Below are positions 1-6,001 of a stretch of DNA of 10,812 nt, piece after piece (the stretch's first letter is position 1; each line of letters starts with the position of its first letter). The DNA is from Thermoguttaceae bacterium. GTDB taxonomy: Bacteria > Planctomycetota > Planctomycetia > Pirellulales > Thermoguttaceae. The notes beneath the pieces are model-generated. The model saw only the letters and a program-made list of their open reading frames with translations, ran no database searches and was not told the origin of the DNA. The stretch covers positions 7,906 through 18,717 of the forward strand of contig JANLFZ010000060.1 of the NCBI GenBank assembly GCA_024653385.1, in the 5' to 3' direction. The position numbers were made by a program, and so were the translations under genes.

Positions 1-1
1 G

Positions 2-184
2 AAGATGACCGGCGTCAAGCCCAAGGTCTATCGCCCCAACAAGGCCGCCGCGGCCGTCTACGCCGAACTGTACGCCCTCTACCGCAAGCTGCACGACGCC
101 TTCGGGGTCAAGAACGGCTCGGGCGACTTGTACGGCGTGATGAAGGAACTGATCGCCATCCGGGACCGCGTGCGGGGCAAGTAG
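2..184 (+). CDS. araB: Ribulokinase-type FGGY kinase, C-terminal fragment
   Basis: This is the last 60 codons of a gene that begins before the window; reading from base 2 gives an open frame ending in TAG at 182-184. The visible part reads VYRPNKAAAAVYAELYALYR, then KLHDAFG and a final VMKELIAIRDRVRGK. This matches the C-terminal helices typical of bacterial ribulokinase, which carries a YxPN..AVYxxLYxLYxxLHDAFG segment followed by a MKxLLxIR helix. Ribulokinase phosphorylates L-ribulose with ATP in the cytosol during arabinose breakdown. The sugar- and ATP-binding domains are outside the window, so the exact substrate cannot be confirmed; a related FGGY kinase remains possible. A GC-rich hairpin follows 13 bases after the stop. 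Confidence 0.8.
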   Translation, partial: KMTGVKPKVYRPNKAAAAVYAELYALYRKLHDAFGVKNGSGDLYGVMKELIAIRDRVRGK

Positions 185-197
185 CGTCGCTGAAGTT

Positions 198-211
198 CCG
201 GCGGGCGCCGG
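198..211 (+). terminator. GC hairpin after the ribulokinase gene, weak terminator candidate
   Basis: CCGGC and GCCGG arms around a GGGC loop lie 13 bases after the kinase stop. A second small dyad, GTTG-TAC-CAAC, follows at 213-223. There is no real T-run, so this is at best a weak intrinsic terminator. Confidence 0.3.
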
Positions 212-234
212 CGTTGTACCAACGAGGATGCTGA

Positions 235-262
235 ACCATCGCCACCGTGATCGTGCGATGGT
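235..262. promoter_or_regulatory. Inverted repeat ACCATCGC / GCGATGGT upstream of the toxin-antitoxin promoter
   Basis: Perfect 8-bp arms at 235-242 and 255-262 are separated by 12 bases. The repeat sits about 35 bp upstream of the -35 box of the toxin-antitoxin promoter. It could be an upstream operator half of an autoregulated module, or an RNA hairpin at the end of the kinase transcript. The dyad is seen; the role is inferred. Confidence 0.35.
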
Positions 263-278
263 CGGCGGTACGGCCGTC

Positions 279-297
279 ACGCGCTCACGTGGCGCGT
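279..297. promoter_or_regulatory. Dyad ACGCGC-T-CACGTG-GCGCGT abutting the -35 box, candidate operator
   Basis: Outer arms ACGCGC (279-284) and GCGCGT (292-297) flank the perfect palindrome CACGTG (286-291). The whole dyad runs directly into the -35 hexamer and shares its first T. A protein bound here would contact RNA polymerase. Antitoxins of type II modules usually bind such dyads at their own promoter, so this is a reasonable autoregulatory operator, by inference. Confidence 0.45.
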
Positions 298-326
298 TGA
301 CATGGTCGTGCCTGGCTCGATATGAT
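297..326 (+). promoter_or_regulatory. Sigma70-type promoter for the DUF433/DUF5615 pair
   Basis: A perfect -35 TTGACA at 297-302 and a -10 TATGAT at 321-326 (5 of 6 to consensus) are separated by 18 bases. Transcription should begin near 333, leaving a leader of about 80 bases before the DUF433 start. It is the best-matching promoter in the window. Confidence 0.7.
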
Positions 327-414
327 GAATTTGGGTTGTGCTCTACTGGGGATTGGCGGCTTCCAGGCGCGGTTGTAGCCGTGGCACGAAGGCGCTTGCC
401 GCGTGGAGTCGGCG

Positions 415-735
415 ATGCAGATGCCTTACGTCGAAAAGCGTGATTCGGGCTACTGGATCCGCGGCACCCGGGTGTCGCTCGATTCGGTGGTTCTGGCGTT
501 CCTCCAAGGCCTGTCGCCCGAGACCATTGCCGCGGAGTGCTTTCCGACCTTGACGCTCGAACAGGTCTACGGGACGATCACATACTACCTGGCCCACCGA
601 ATTGAGATCGACGCGTACCTGAAGGAAGCCGAAGGCGAGTTCGAGGCCTTGCGGCACGCAACACACAGCGCCGACCCGGCGTTCTCACGCAGGCTGGCCG
701 AAGCACGCCGCCAGACACAAACGGCCGGCTCATGA
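415..735 (+). CDS. DUF433-family antitoxin
   Basis: A 106-residue protein with the DUF433 signature: an early YVEKRDSGYWIRGTRVSLDS strand-turn segment (residues 5-24), then the winged-helix-like stretch VVLAFLQGLSPETIAAE and LTLEQVYGTITYYLAH (25-61), followed by a charged C-terminal tail. DUF433 proteins (COG2442) are predicted antitoxins that bind DNA through this helix-turn-helix and neutralise a partner toxin through the tail. The start is set at ATG 415 because GGAG at 405-408 lies 6 bases upstream; a GTG at 403 would place that motif inside the gene. ATG at 421 is also possible. The stop overlaps the next start as ATGA, so the pair is translationally coupled. The family call is firm; the cellular role is known from family context only. 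Confidence 0.85.
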   Translation: MQMPYVEKRDSGYWIRGTRVSLDSVVLAFLQGLSPETIAAECFPTLTLEQVYGTITYYLAHRIEIDAYLKEAEGEFEALRHATHSADPAFSRRLAEARRQTQTAGS

Positions 736-1082
736 AGGTCCGATTTCAGGCAGACGCCGACCTGAACGAGCTGCTGATCAAGGCCACGCTGCGCCGAGAG
801 CCGAGCATCGACTTTCAGACTTCTCGGGCAGCAGGCTTGGCTGGGCTGACCGATCGAGAGGTTTTGGAATTGGCTGCCAAGTCCGGTCGCCTGCTCGCGA
901 CGCACGACCGCAAGACGATGCCCAACCACTTCGGCGAGTTCATTGCCACGGAAACCAGTGCCGGTGTCCTGATTATTCCGCAGACGATGCCGCTCAGCCA
1001 AGTCGTCGACGACCTGATCCTCATTTGGACCGCCAGCGAAGCGGAGGAGTGGATCAACCGGATTTACGCGCTGCCCCTGTAG
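732..1082 (+). CDS. DUF5615 PIN-like toxin (Mut7-C-type)
   Basis: A 116-residue protein of the DUF5615 (COG4634) PIN-like group, the usual partner of DUF433. The N-terminus MKVRFQADADLNELL carries the acidic residues Asp8 and Asp10, GLTDREVLELAAKSGRLLATHD gives Asp41 and Asp59, and the later GVLIIPQ strand fits the Rossmann-like PIN core. PIN-domain toxins are metal-dependent ribonucleases, so the expected act is RNA cleavage in the cytosol, blocked by the DUF433 protein. All the acidic positions expected in this group appear intact, so the toxin is probably functional. It overlaps the antitoxin by four bases (732-735) and shares its promoter. Nuclease activity is inferred from fold; members of this subgroup are much less studied than VapC. 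Confidence 0.8.
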   Translation: MKVRFQADADLNELLIKATLRREPSIDFQTSRAAGLAGLTDREVLELAAKSGRLLATHDRKTMPNHFGEFIATETSAGVLIIPQTMPLSQVVDDLILIWTASEAEEWINRIYALPL

Positions 1083-1138
1083 TGCTTTCGCCAGTTGACT
1101 TTCGACACGCGCCATTCTTTCCCGGGAGAATCAACACC

Positions 1139-2506
1139 ATGCCGTATGAGATGAATCGTCGCGATTGGCTTCGGGCGATTGGGGCCACCGGGGCCCTGGC
1201 CGGACTGGGCGCCCAGGCGTCCCCAGCGCCGGCGGCCGACCGCCCGGGCGAATCGAGCGGGTTTACCAGCAGCATCCTCGCCCGCAACAAAGTGCAAGAC
1301 AGCCGCTTTGCCCCGTCGGTCGTCGACGGCAAGGTCATCCAGCCGCAGCGCGAGCTTCCGGTGCTGCACACGACCGAGGTGCTGGTGGTCGGAGGCGGAC
1401 CGGCGGGCGTGGCCGCCGCCATCGCCGCGCGGCGCGCCGGGGCCGAGGTGACCCTCGTCGAACGCTACGGCCACTTCGGCGGTCTCTGGACCGGCGGATT
1501 GGTCCTCTTGGTCATCGGCCACATCGTCAAGGGCGGCAAGCAGGTCTGCCAGGGGATCGGCGAAGAGATGATGCGCCGACTGGAAAAGCTCGACGGCGGC
1601 ATCATCGACCGCCGTCCCGGCGTCAACCCCACCGTCGACGCCGAGGCCCTGAAATACGTCATGGTCGAGATGGTCGAAGAGGCCGGCCTGAAGGTCTTTC
1701 TGCACTCTTGGGGCGTCGACGCGATTCTCAACGGCAACGAGGTCCGCGGCGCGGTCTTCGAGAGCAAGTCGGGACGCCAAGCCATCCTCGCGAAGGTCGT
1801 GGTCGACGCCACCGGCGACGGCGACCTGTTCGCCGCGGCCGGGGCCGAGTTCGAGCATCGCTCGCACAACGTGGGCCTGGTGTCGCGCATCGGCAACGTC
1901 GACCAGATCGACCGCGGCAAGGCCGGCAAGGCCAAGCCGCGCCGCCTCGGCGGTCCGACGCCGGCCCCCGGCATCAACTGGGTCAACCTCGTCGGCCCGG
2001 AAGTCGACGGCCTCGACGTGGCCACGCTCACGCGCCTCGAGTTGAACCACCGCAAGTTCATCTGGCGCGACCTCCAGAAGACGCGGCAGATGCCGGGCTA
2101 CGAGAAGCTGTTCCTCGTCGAGACCGCGCCCCAGTTGGGCGTGCGCATCACGCGCGTCCTCAACGGCCTGCACACGGTGACGCTGGCCGATCTCAAGGCC
2201 GGCACGCGGTTCCCCGACGTGGTCGCGGTGGGCGGATCGTCCAACGGCTCGCACGGCGAATGGCAGGTGCCCTATGGCGCGCTGGTGCCCAAGAAAATCG
2301 ATCACGTGCTGGCGGCCGGACGCTGCATCAGCGCCGAGATGCGCATGGCCGACCTCGTGCGCCTGATTCCCAATTGCTTCGCCACCGGTCATGCGGCGGG
2401 CGTGGCCGCGGCCGTGGCGGTCAAGGACGGATGCCGGCCGCGCGACGTCGAGGTGGCCAAGGTGCAGAAGATCCTCCGCCAGCAAGAGGCGTACCTCGGA
2501 TCATGA
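1139..2506 (+). CDS. Tat-exported FAD-dependent oxidoreductase (FAD_oxidored family)
   Basis: A 455-residue flavoprotein. Residues 6-27 form a twin-arginine signal: NRRDWLR, a short hydrophobic stretch and a likely cleavage after AQA (25-27). A Rossmann FAD-binding motif follows: VLVVGGGPAG with G85-x-G87-xx-G90, then Glu108 at the end of the second strand for the adenosine ribose. VVDATGDGDL (221-230) and the C-terminal LAAGRCISAE...ATGHAAGVAAA segment (391-425) are typical of the FAD_oxidored family (PF12831). Substrate is not readable. The start ATG 1139 is chosen because GGGAG at 1124-1128 lies 10 bases upstream; ATG 1151 is possible and would keep the signal. Its stop overlaps the next start as ATGA, tying it to the polyferredoxin, its likely electron partner. 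Export outside the cytoplasm is inferred from the signal. Confidence 0.85.
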   Translation: MPYEMNRRDWLRAIGATGALAGLGAQASPAPAADRPGESSGFTSSILARNKVQDSRFAPSVVDGKVIQPQRELPVLHTTEVLVVGGGPAGVAAAIAARRAGAEVTLVERYGHFGGLWTGGLVLLVIGHIVKGGKQVCQGIGEEMMRRLEKLDGGIIDRRPGVNPTVDAEALKYVMVEMVEEAGLKVFLHSWGVDAILNGNEVRGAVFESKSGRQAILAKVVVDATGDGDLFAAAGAEFEHRSHNVGLVSRIGNVDQIDRGKAGKAKPRRLGGPTPAPGINWVNLVGPEVDGLDVATLTRLELNHRKFIWRDLQKTRQMPGYEKLFLVETAPQLGVRITRVLNGLHTVTLADLKAGTRFPDVVAVGGSSNGSHGEWQVPYGALVPKKIDHVLAAGRCISAEMRMADLVRLIPNCFATGHAAGVAAAVAVKDGCRPRDVEVAKVQKILRQQEAYLGS

Positions 2507-3735
2507 GCGAAGCTCCGGCCGAGCGTGCGGGCCAGCCCGCCGAACCCCCCGGACGCCTGCGCTGGCTGGTGCGCCTGGCGGTCTTGGCCGCCGCCGTGCT
2601 GGCCCTCTGGCCGGTACTTCGCGGATCGCAAAGCCCGCTGGTCGTGCCCGCGCTGAGCCCCTTCGTGGCCATGGCCTCGCTGATCGCTGCTCGGGCCGTC
2701 TCGGTGGCTGCGGTGCTGGGTCTGGCCGTGGCGGTCGTGGCCGTGTTTCGGCGGCGCTGGTTGTGTCGCTGGGTCTGTCCGACGGGCACCTGCGCCGAGG
2801 TCGCGTCGCGGGCCGGGGCGCGGATGGGACTGCGCGGCCCTCGTTTGCCGCCGATCGGGCAGTGGATCGCCCTGGCGACCTTGGGCGGGGCGGCGCTGGG
2901 TTTGCCCGTGCTCTTGTGGCTCGATCCGCTGGCGATCTTTAGCGCGGTCTTCGCGGCACAGGGGCCCGCCTCGGGAGCGGCCGCTTGGGCCGGCGCGGCC
3001 GCCCTGACCGTCGTGCTCTTGGTGAGTCTCGTCCTGCCCGGGCTGTGGTGCGCACGGCTCTGTCCGCTCGGCGGAACCCAGGAGTTGCTGTACGCCGTAC
3101 GTCGGATCGTCTGGCGCCGCGATGCATCGCCGGAGGACCGGTCGAGGTCGAAGCAGGGCTTGCGCCTGGCGCGACGCACGGCGTTGGCGGCCGCTGTGGG
3201 CGTCGCTTGGGCGGCCGTGGTTCGCAGGGGGTGGGCCGAGGCCGCACGCCCGCTGCGCCCGCCGGGCGCGGTGGCCGAAGAAATCTTCGTCGGCCTGTGC
3301 GTGCGCTGCGGCAATTGCGTCCGGGCGTGTCCGACGAAGATCGTCGCCCCCGACACCAGCGCGAGCGGGCTTGCCGGGCTCTTGACCCCGACCCTCGCGT
3401 TCCACGACGACTACTGCCTGGAGACCTGCGCGCTATGCACCCAGGTCTGTCCCAGCGGGGCCCTCGCGCGGCTATTGCCCGAAGAGAAGCTGCGGGCCCC
3501 GATCGGGCTGGCGGAGGTCAATATGGACATCTGCCTTCTGGGCGAGGACCGCGAGTGCGCGATCTGCCGTAGTCGCTGTCCCTATGAGGCGATCACTTAC
3601 GCGTTCTCGGAAGAGACCTACGCGGTGACGCCGCGGATCGATGCGGCCCGATGCCCCGGCTGCGGCGCGTGCGAAGCCGCCTGCCCGACGCGCCCCACGA
3701 AGGCCATTGTCGTACGGCCCTTGAATCGGACGTAG
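2503..3735 (+). CDS. Membrane polyferredoxin, NapH-like and NapG-like halves fused
   Basis: A 410-residue iron-sulfur membrane protein. The first half resembles NapH/MauN: hydrophobic segments at about 21-39, 52-82, 120-150 and 162-182, with the two CxxxCP motifs C88RWVC92P and C183ARLC187P. The second half resembles NapG/MauM with sixteen cysteines in four groups: C266-C269-C272-C276, C305-C309-C312-C316, C344-C352-C355-C359 and C384-C387-C390-C394. This is enough for up to four [4Fe-4S] clusters. Between the halves lies ARRTAL (223-228) followed by a hydrophobic stretch to about 240, resembling the twin-arginine signal of free-standing NapG. NapH and NapG are normally separate quinol-linked electron-transfer proteins, so this reads as a natural fusion. 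Start ATG 2503 overlaps the flavoprotein stop. No nitrate reductase gene is nearby, so a napGH symbol is not assigned. The partner substrate is unknown. Confidence 0.85.
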   Translation: MSEAPAERAGQPAEPPGRLRWLVRLAVLAAAVLALWPVLRGSQSPLVVPALSPFVAMASLIAARAVSVAAVLGLAVAVVAVFRRRWLCRWVCPTGTCAEVASRAGARMGLRGPRLPPIGQWIALATLGGAALGLPVLLWLDPLAIFSAVFAAQGPASGAAAWAGAAALTVVLLVSLVLPGLWCARLCPLGGTQELLYAVRRIVWRRDASPEDRSRSKQGLRLARRTALAAAVGVAWAAVVRRGWAEAARPLRPPGAVAEEIFVGLCVRCGNCVRACPTKIVAPDTSASGLAGLLTPTLAFHDDYCLETCALCTQVCPSGALARLLPEEKLRAPIGLAEVNMDICLLGEDRECAICRSRCPYEAITYAFSEETYAVTPRIDAARCPGCGACEAACPTRPTKAIVVRPLNRT

Positions 3736-3746
3736 GGCGTGCGTCC
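3728..3746 (+). terminator. Hairpin spanning the polyferredoxin stop codon
   Basis: GGACGTA (3728-3734) can pair with TGCGTCC (3740-3746) with one G-T pair and a 5-base loop. The stop codon TAG (3733-3735) lies across the end of the left arm and the loop. There is no T-run, so this may be a weak terminator or an mRNA-end structure. Confidence 0.3.
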
Positions 3747-3756
3747 AACGCGCCGA

Positions 3757-3792
3757 CCGCGCTGTGCGCGGGTCTCCTGGCCCCGCACACAC
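3757..3792. repeat. Bulged-hairpin repeat, copy 1
   Basis: A 36-bp unit, 34 of 36 bases identical to copy 2, with a 37-bp start-to-start distance. It folds as an outer stem TGTGCG/CGCACA (3763-3768, 3784-3789), a single bulged C at 3769, an inner stem GGGTC/GGCCC with one G-T pair, and the loop TCCT. The form recalls REP-type elements. No transposase is present in the window. Confidence 0.7.
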
Positions 3793-3793
3793 G

Positions 3794-3829
3794 CCGCGCT
3801 GTGCGCGGGTCTCTTGACCCCGCACACAC
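3794..3829. repeat. Bulged-hairpin repeat, copy 2
   Basis: Direct repeat of copy 1. The outer stem is TGTGCG/CGCACA (3800-3805, 3821-3826), with a bulged C at 3806, a perfect inner stem GGGTC/GACCC and the loop TCTT. The two differences from copy 1 lie in the loop and the loop-proximal stem, and both keep the pairing possible. Confidence 0.7.
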
Positions 3830-3873
3830 ACCGACCGGAGGTATCAAGACGAAGGGGGACCTTCGGTCCGCGA

Positions 3874-3902
3874 CTCGGCGGGGTCGGGAGACCCGCGCCG
3901 AG
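3874..3902. repeat. Bulged-hairpin repeat, copy 3, inverted and diverged
   Basis: It has the same architecture as copies 1 and 2 read on the other strand: outer stem CTCGGCG/CGCCGAG (3874-3880, 3896-3902), inner stem GGGTC/GACCC (3881-3885, 3890-3894), loop GGGA, and a single bulged G at 3895 equivalent to the bulged C of the other copies. Two outer base pairs differ from copies 1 and 2, and in both cases both partners changed, so the pairing is kept. Confidence 0.65.
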
Positions 3903-3913
3903 CGCGTGTGGGC

Positions 3914-4000
3914 AAACGGGGTCGGGCCTGATGCGCGGACTACCGAACCGAGCCTAGCGCCATTGCCCCCGACTTCGGAAAATGACGCCCGACCCCATTT
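3914..4000. repeat. Spaced inverted repeat, AAACGGGGTCGGGC and its complement
   Basis: The left arm 3914-3927 matches the reverse complement of 3987-4000 at 13 of 14 positions, with 59 bases between. The core 9-mer GGGGTCGGG also occurs in hairpin copy 3 (3880-3888). This points to a remnant of a REP-like or small non-autonomous element. No ORF of note lies between the arms. Confidence 0.5.
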
Positions 4001-4031
4001 CTCCCCGATTTCTCCCGCCATTTCTCCGGCC
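3997..4031. repeat. Three imperfect tandem units of ATTTCTCC with a variable tail
   Basis: Units begin at 3997, 4008 and 4020 (11-12 bp each), all starting ATTTCTCC and ending in short C/G runs. They follow the right arm of the inverted repeat directly, and end just before the acetyltransferase promoter. Confidence 0.5.
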
Positions 4032-4039
4032 AGGTTCAG

Positions 4040-4068
4040 TTGACCCAACCCGGTGCGGCAGGTAGATT
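4040..4068 (+). promoter_or_regulatory. Sigma70-type promoter for the acetyltransferase / M16 unit
   Basis: -35 TTGACC at 4040-4045 (5 of 6) and -10 TAGATT at 4063-4068 (4 of 6) are separated by 17 bases. Transcription should begin near 4075 and leave a leader of about 125 bases before the acetyltransferase start. Confidence 0.5.
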
Positions 4069-4073
4069 ACTTA

Positions 4074-4143
4074 GGGTCTACCCGGAATCGGGGGTGATGC
4101 GCGTGTCCTTTGCCTTAAGGCACCGCTTTGCCGGGTCTACCCG
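4074..4143 (+). promoter_or_regulatory. Leader with repeated GGGTCTACCCG and a 12-bp palindrome
   Basis: The palindrome-like 11-mer GGGTCTACCCG occurs twice, at 4074-4084 and 4133-4143. Midway lies the perfect palindrome TGCCTTAAGGCA (4111-4122). The first 11-mer overlaps the expected transcription start. They may be operator sites or leader hairpins; the role is unknown. Confidence 0.35.
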
Positions 4144-4199
4144 TGGATCCAATGGTCCCAAAACCAGCGCAAAGACAACCGACGCTTGGGACGCGCGGG

Positions 4200-4760
4200 A
4201 TGGCGCTAACGTATTTCAAGCGATACCGGATGGAAATCGACCTCGGGGGGAGGGATCTCACGCCGCCCGGCATCCCCCCGGGCTATCGGTTGCTGCCCTG
4301 GGACCCGTCGCTCTTGGAAGCGCACGCCCAGGCCAAGTACTACAGTTTCCGCGAGGAGATCGACGCGAACGTGTTTCCCTGTTTCGCGGATCTTTCGGGC
4401 TGCCAGCGGCTGATGACCGAGATCGCGCGCAAGCCGGGATTCTTGCCCGAGGCCACGTGGCTTGCCGTGTGGAACGGCCGCGATGGGAAGCGTCCCGAGG
4501 CGTGCGGGACCGTGCAAGGGGTGAAGGACCGTTCGGGGGTCGGGTACATTCAGAACCTGGGCATTACGCCGGCGCATCGGGGCCAGGGGCTGGGGTCGGC
4601 CTTGATGTTCAAGGCCCTTCATGGATTTCGCCAGGCGGGCCTGAGTTCCGTGTCGCTCGAGGTGACGGCCGACAACAGCGGCGCGATCCGGTTGTATCGC
4701 CGTCTCGGCTTCCGCATTCTGAAGACCGTGTTCAAAGCCGCCGAGGTCGCCTACACGTGA
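4200..4760 (+). CDS. GNAT-family N-acetyltransferase
   Basis: A 186-residue acetyltransferase. The acetyl-CoA motif A is clear: YIQNLGITPAHRGQGLGSALM (residues 116-136), whose R127-G-Q-G-L-G132 loop binds the pyrophosphate of acetyl-CoA. Motif B follows as SLEVTADNSGAIRLYRRLGF (152-171). The first 85 residues (MALTYFKRYRMEIDL, then PPGYRLLPWDP) are the less conserved substrate-facing part. The acceptor cannot be told from sequence; protein N-termini, peptides and small amines are all possible. ATG 4200 is chosen because the protein-like sequence begins there, although the only upstream purine motif is a weak GGGA at 4188-4191; an in-frame ATG at 4128 is less likely. Its stop overlaps the GTG start of the next gene (GTGA, 4757-4760), so it is coupled to the M16 pair. 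Confidence 0.85.
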   Translation: MALTYFKRYRMEIDLGGRDLTPPGIPPGYRLLPWDPSLLEAHAQAKYYSFREEIDANVFPCFADLSGCQRLMTEIARKPGFLPEATWLAVWNGRDGKRPEACGTVQGVKDRSGVGYIQNLGITPAHRGQGLGSALMFKALHGFRQAGLSSVSLEVTADNSGAIRLYRRLGFRILKTVFKAAEVAYT

Positions 4761-6001
4761 GCCACCTTATCCACAGCCACCTCTTCCCCAACGGCTTGGC
4801 GCTGGTGGCCGAACCGATGGAGTGGCTCGAGTCGGCGGCGTTCACGCTCCTGGTGCCGGTCGGCAGCGCGCACGATCCGGCCGACCGGTCGGGTCTGTCG
4901 AGCTTTGTGTGCGAGATGGCGTTGCGCGGGGCAGGAGAGCGCGACAGCCGGCGGTTCATCGAGGATCTCGACAATCTCGGGGTCGAGCGGAGCGAATCGG
5001 TGGCCGAGGCGCACACCCGCTTCGGCGGCGCGACCCTGGCCGCCCATCTGCCGGCGGCCTTGGCCATCTTCGCCGACGTGGTCCGCCGGCCGCACCTGCC
5101 CGAAGACCAGTTCGAGGCCAGCCGGCAGGTGCTGCTCCAGGAGTTGCGCGCGGTCGAGGACGAGCCGGCCGAGAAGGTCATGATCGAGCTGAAGCGGCGG
5201 CACTATCCCGAGCCGTGGGGCCGCCCGTCGCAAGGCGAACGGCACGCCCTCGAGACGATCAGCCTGGCCGACGTGCGGGAGCATTTCCGCCGGCAGTACC
5301 GGCCGAACGGGGCGATCCTCGGAGTGGCCGGCCGGTTCGACTGGCCGCGGCTTCGCGACGTGGTCGGCGAGTTGTTCGGCGATTGGCCCGCAACCGGCGA
5401 TGCGAAAGTCGCCGCTGCCGAGGCGCGGGGGTCTAGCGCCCATTTCCCGTACGACTCGAACCAGACCCAAATCGGCATCGCCTACCCCAGCGTGCCGTAC
5501 CGCCATCCCGACTACTTCCAGGCGTGGGGCGCGGTGGGCGTGCTCAGCGGCGGGATGAGCGCCCGGTTGTTCACCGAGGTCCGCGAGCGCCGCGGCCTGT
5601 GCTACGCCGTGTACGCCACGTACCACACCCTCTTGGACCACGGCGGGGTGTTCTGTTACGCCGGGACCAGCGCGGACCGGGCCCAGGAAACGCTCGAGGT
5701 GACCCTGGCCGAACTGGTGCGCCTGGGCCGGGGCATCCTGCCCGAGGAACTCGACCGCCTCAAGGCCCGTATCAAAAGCGCCTTGGTCATGCAGCAAGAG
5801 TCGAGTTTCTCGCGCAGCGGGGCCATCGCCCGCGACTGGTATCACCTGGGCCGCGTTCGGACCATGGACGAAATCGAACAGATCCTTGCCGGACTGAGTT
5901 GCCAGAGCATCAACGCCTATCTGGCCGAGCACCCGCCCGGCGGGTTCACGGTCGTCACGCTCGGCCCGCGCGAGCTGGAGGTGCCCGGTGGAGTTTCTTA
6001 G
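4757..6001 (+). CDS. M16-family peptidase-like subunit, zinc site lost
   Basis: A 414-residue member of the M16 (pitrilysin / mitochondrial processing peptidase) family with the usual two half-domains. The position of the zinc motif HxxEH reads F50-V-C-E53-M54, so both metal-binding histidines are missing and this chain should not cleave by itself. The C-terminal half keeps the substrate-positioning segment GGMSARLFTEVRERRGLCYAVYA (265-287), the Arg/Tyr motif typical of M16B proteins. It starts at GTG 4757, overlapping the acetyltransferase stop, and itself overlaps the following M16 gene by 14 bases. That gene has the zinc site but has lost the Arg/Tyr motif. The pair should therefore make one heterodimer, as known for bacterial M16B pairs and for mitochondrial processing peptidase. 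There is no signal peptide, so the location is probably cytosolic. Confidence 0.88.
   Translation: MSHLIHSHLFPNGLALVAEPMEWLESAAFTLLVPVGSAHDPADRSGLSSFVCEMALRGAGERDSRRFIEDLDNLGVERSESVAEAHTRFGGATLAAHLPAALAIFADVVRRPHLPEDQFEASRQVLLQELRAVEDEPAEKVMIELKRRHYPEPWGRPSQGERHALETISLADVREHFRRQYRPNGAILGVAGRFDWPRLRDVVGELFGDWPATGDAKVAAAEARGSSAHFPYDSNQTQIGIAYPSVPYRHPDYFQAWGAVGVLSGGMSARLFTEVRERRGLCYAVYATYHTLLDHGGVFCYAGTSADRAQETLEVTLAELVRLGRGILPEELDRLKARIKSALVMQQESSFSRSGAIARDWYHLGRVRTMDEIEQILAGLSCQSINAYLAEHPPGGFTVVTLGPRELEVPGGVS

Noticed and set aside
403..414. GTG at 403 as the DUF433 start
   Set aside because: The GGAG at 405-408 is well placed for ATG 415 and would lie inside the gene if GTG 403 were used.
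228..553. Two 71-codon plus-strand frames around the toxin-antitoxin promoter
   Set aside because: They overlap the promoter, its dyads and the DUF433 gene, and show no protein-like features.
1064..2485. A 473-codon open frame on the minus strand opposite the FAD oxidoreductase
   Set aside because: It is a GC-driven shadow: the plus strand encodes a clear flavoprotein with start, ribosome binding site and motifs, while this frame gives a His/Asp/Ala-rich sequence with no domain.
1165..2502. Long in-frame upstream extension of the polyferredoxin
   Set aside because: The part before 2503 is an Arg/Pro/Gly-rich shadow of the flavoprotein gene; the real start is the ATG overlapping the flavoprotein stop.
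3757..3829. CRISPR-like pair of 36-bp repeats
   Set aside because: The copies are separated by a single base, there are no spacers, and each unit is a self-folding hairpin with a third copy inverted nearby.
3736..4039. A small protein gene in the repeat-rich gap
   Set aside because: The open frames on both strands here are built from the repeats, lack ribosome binding sites and give low-complexity Arg/Pro/Thr sequence.
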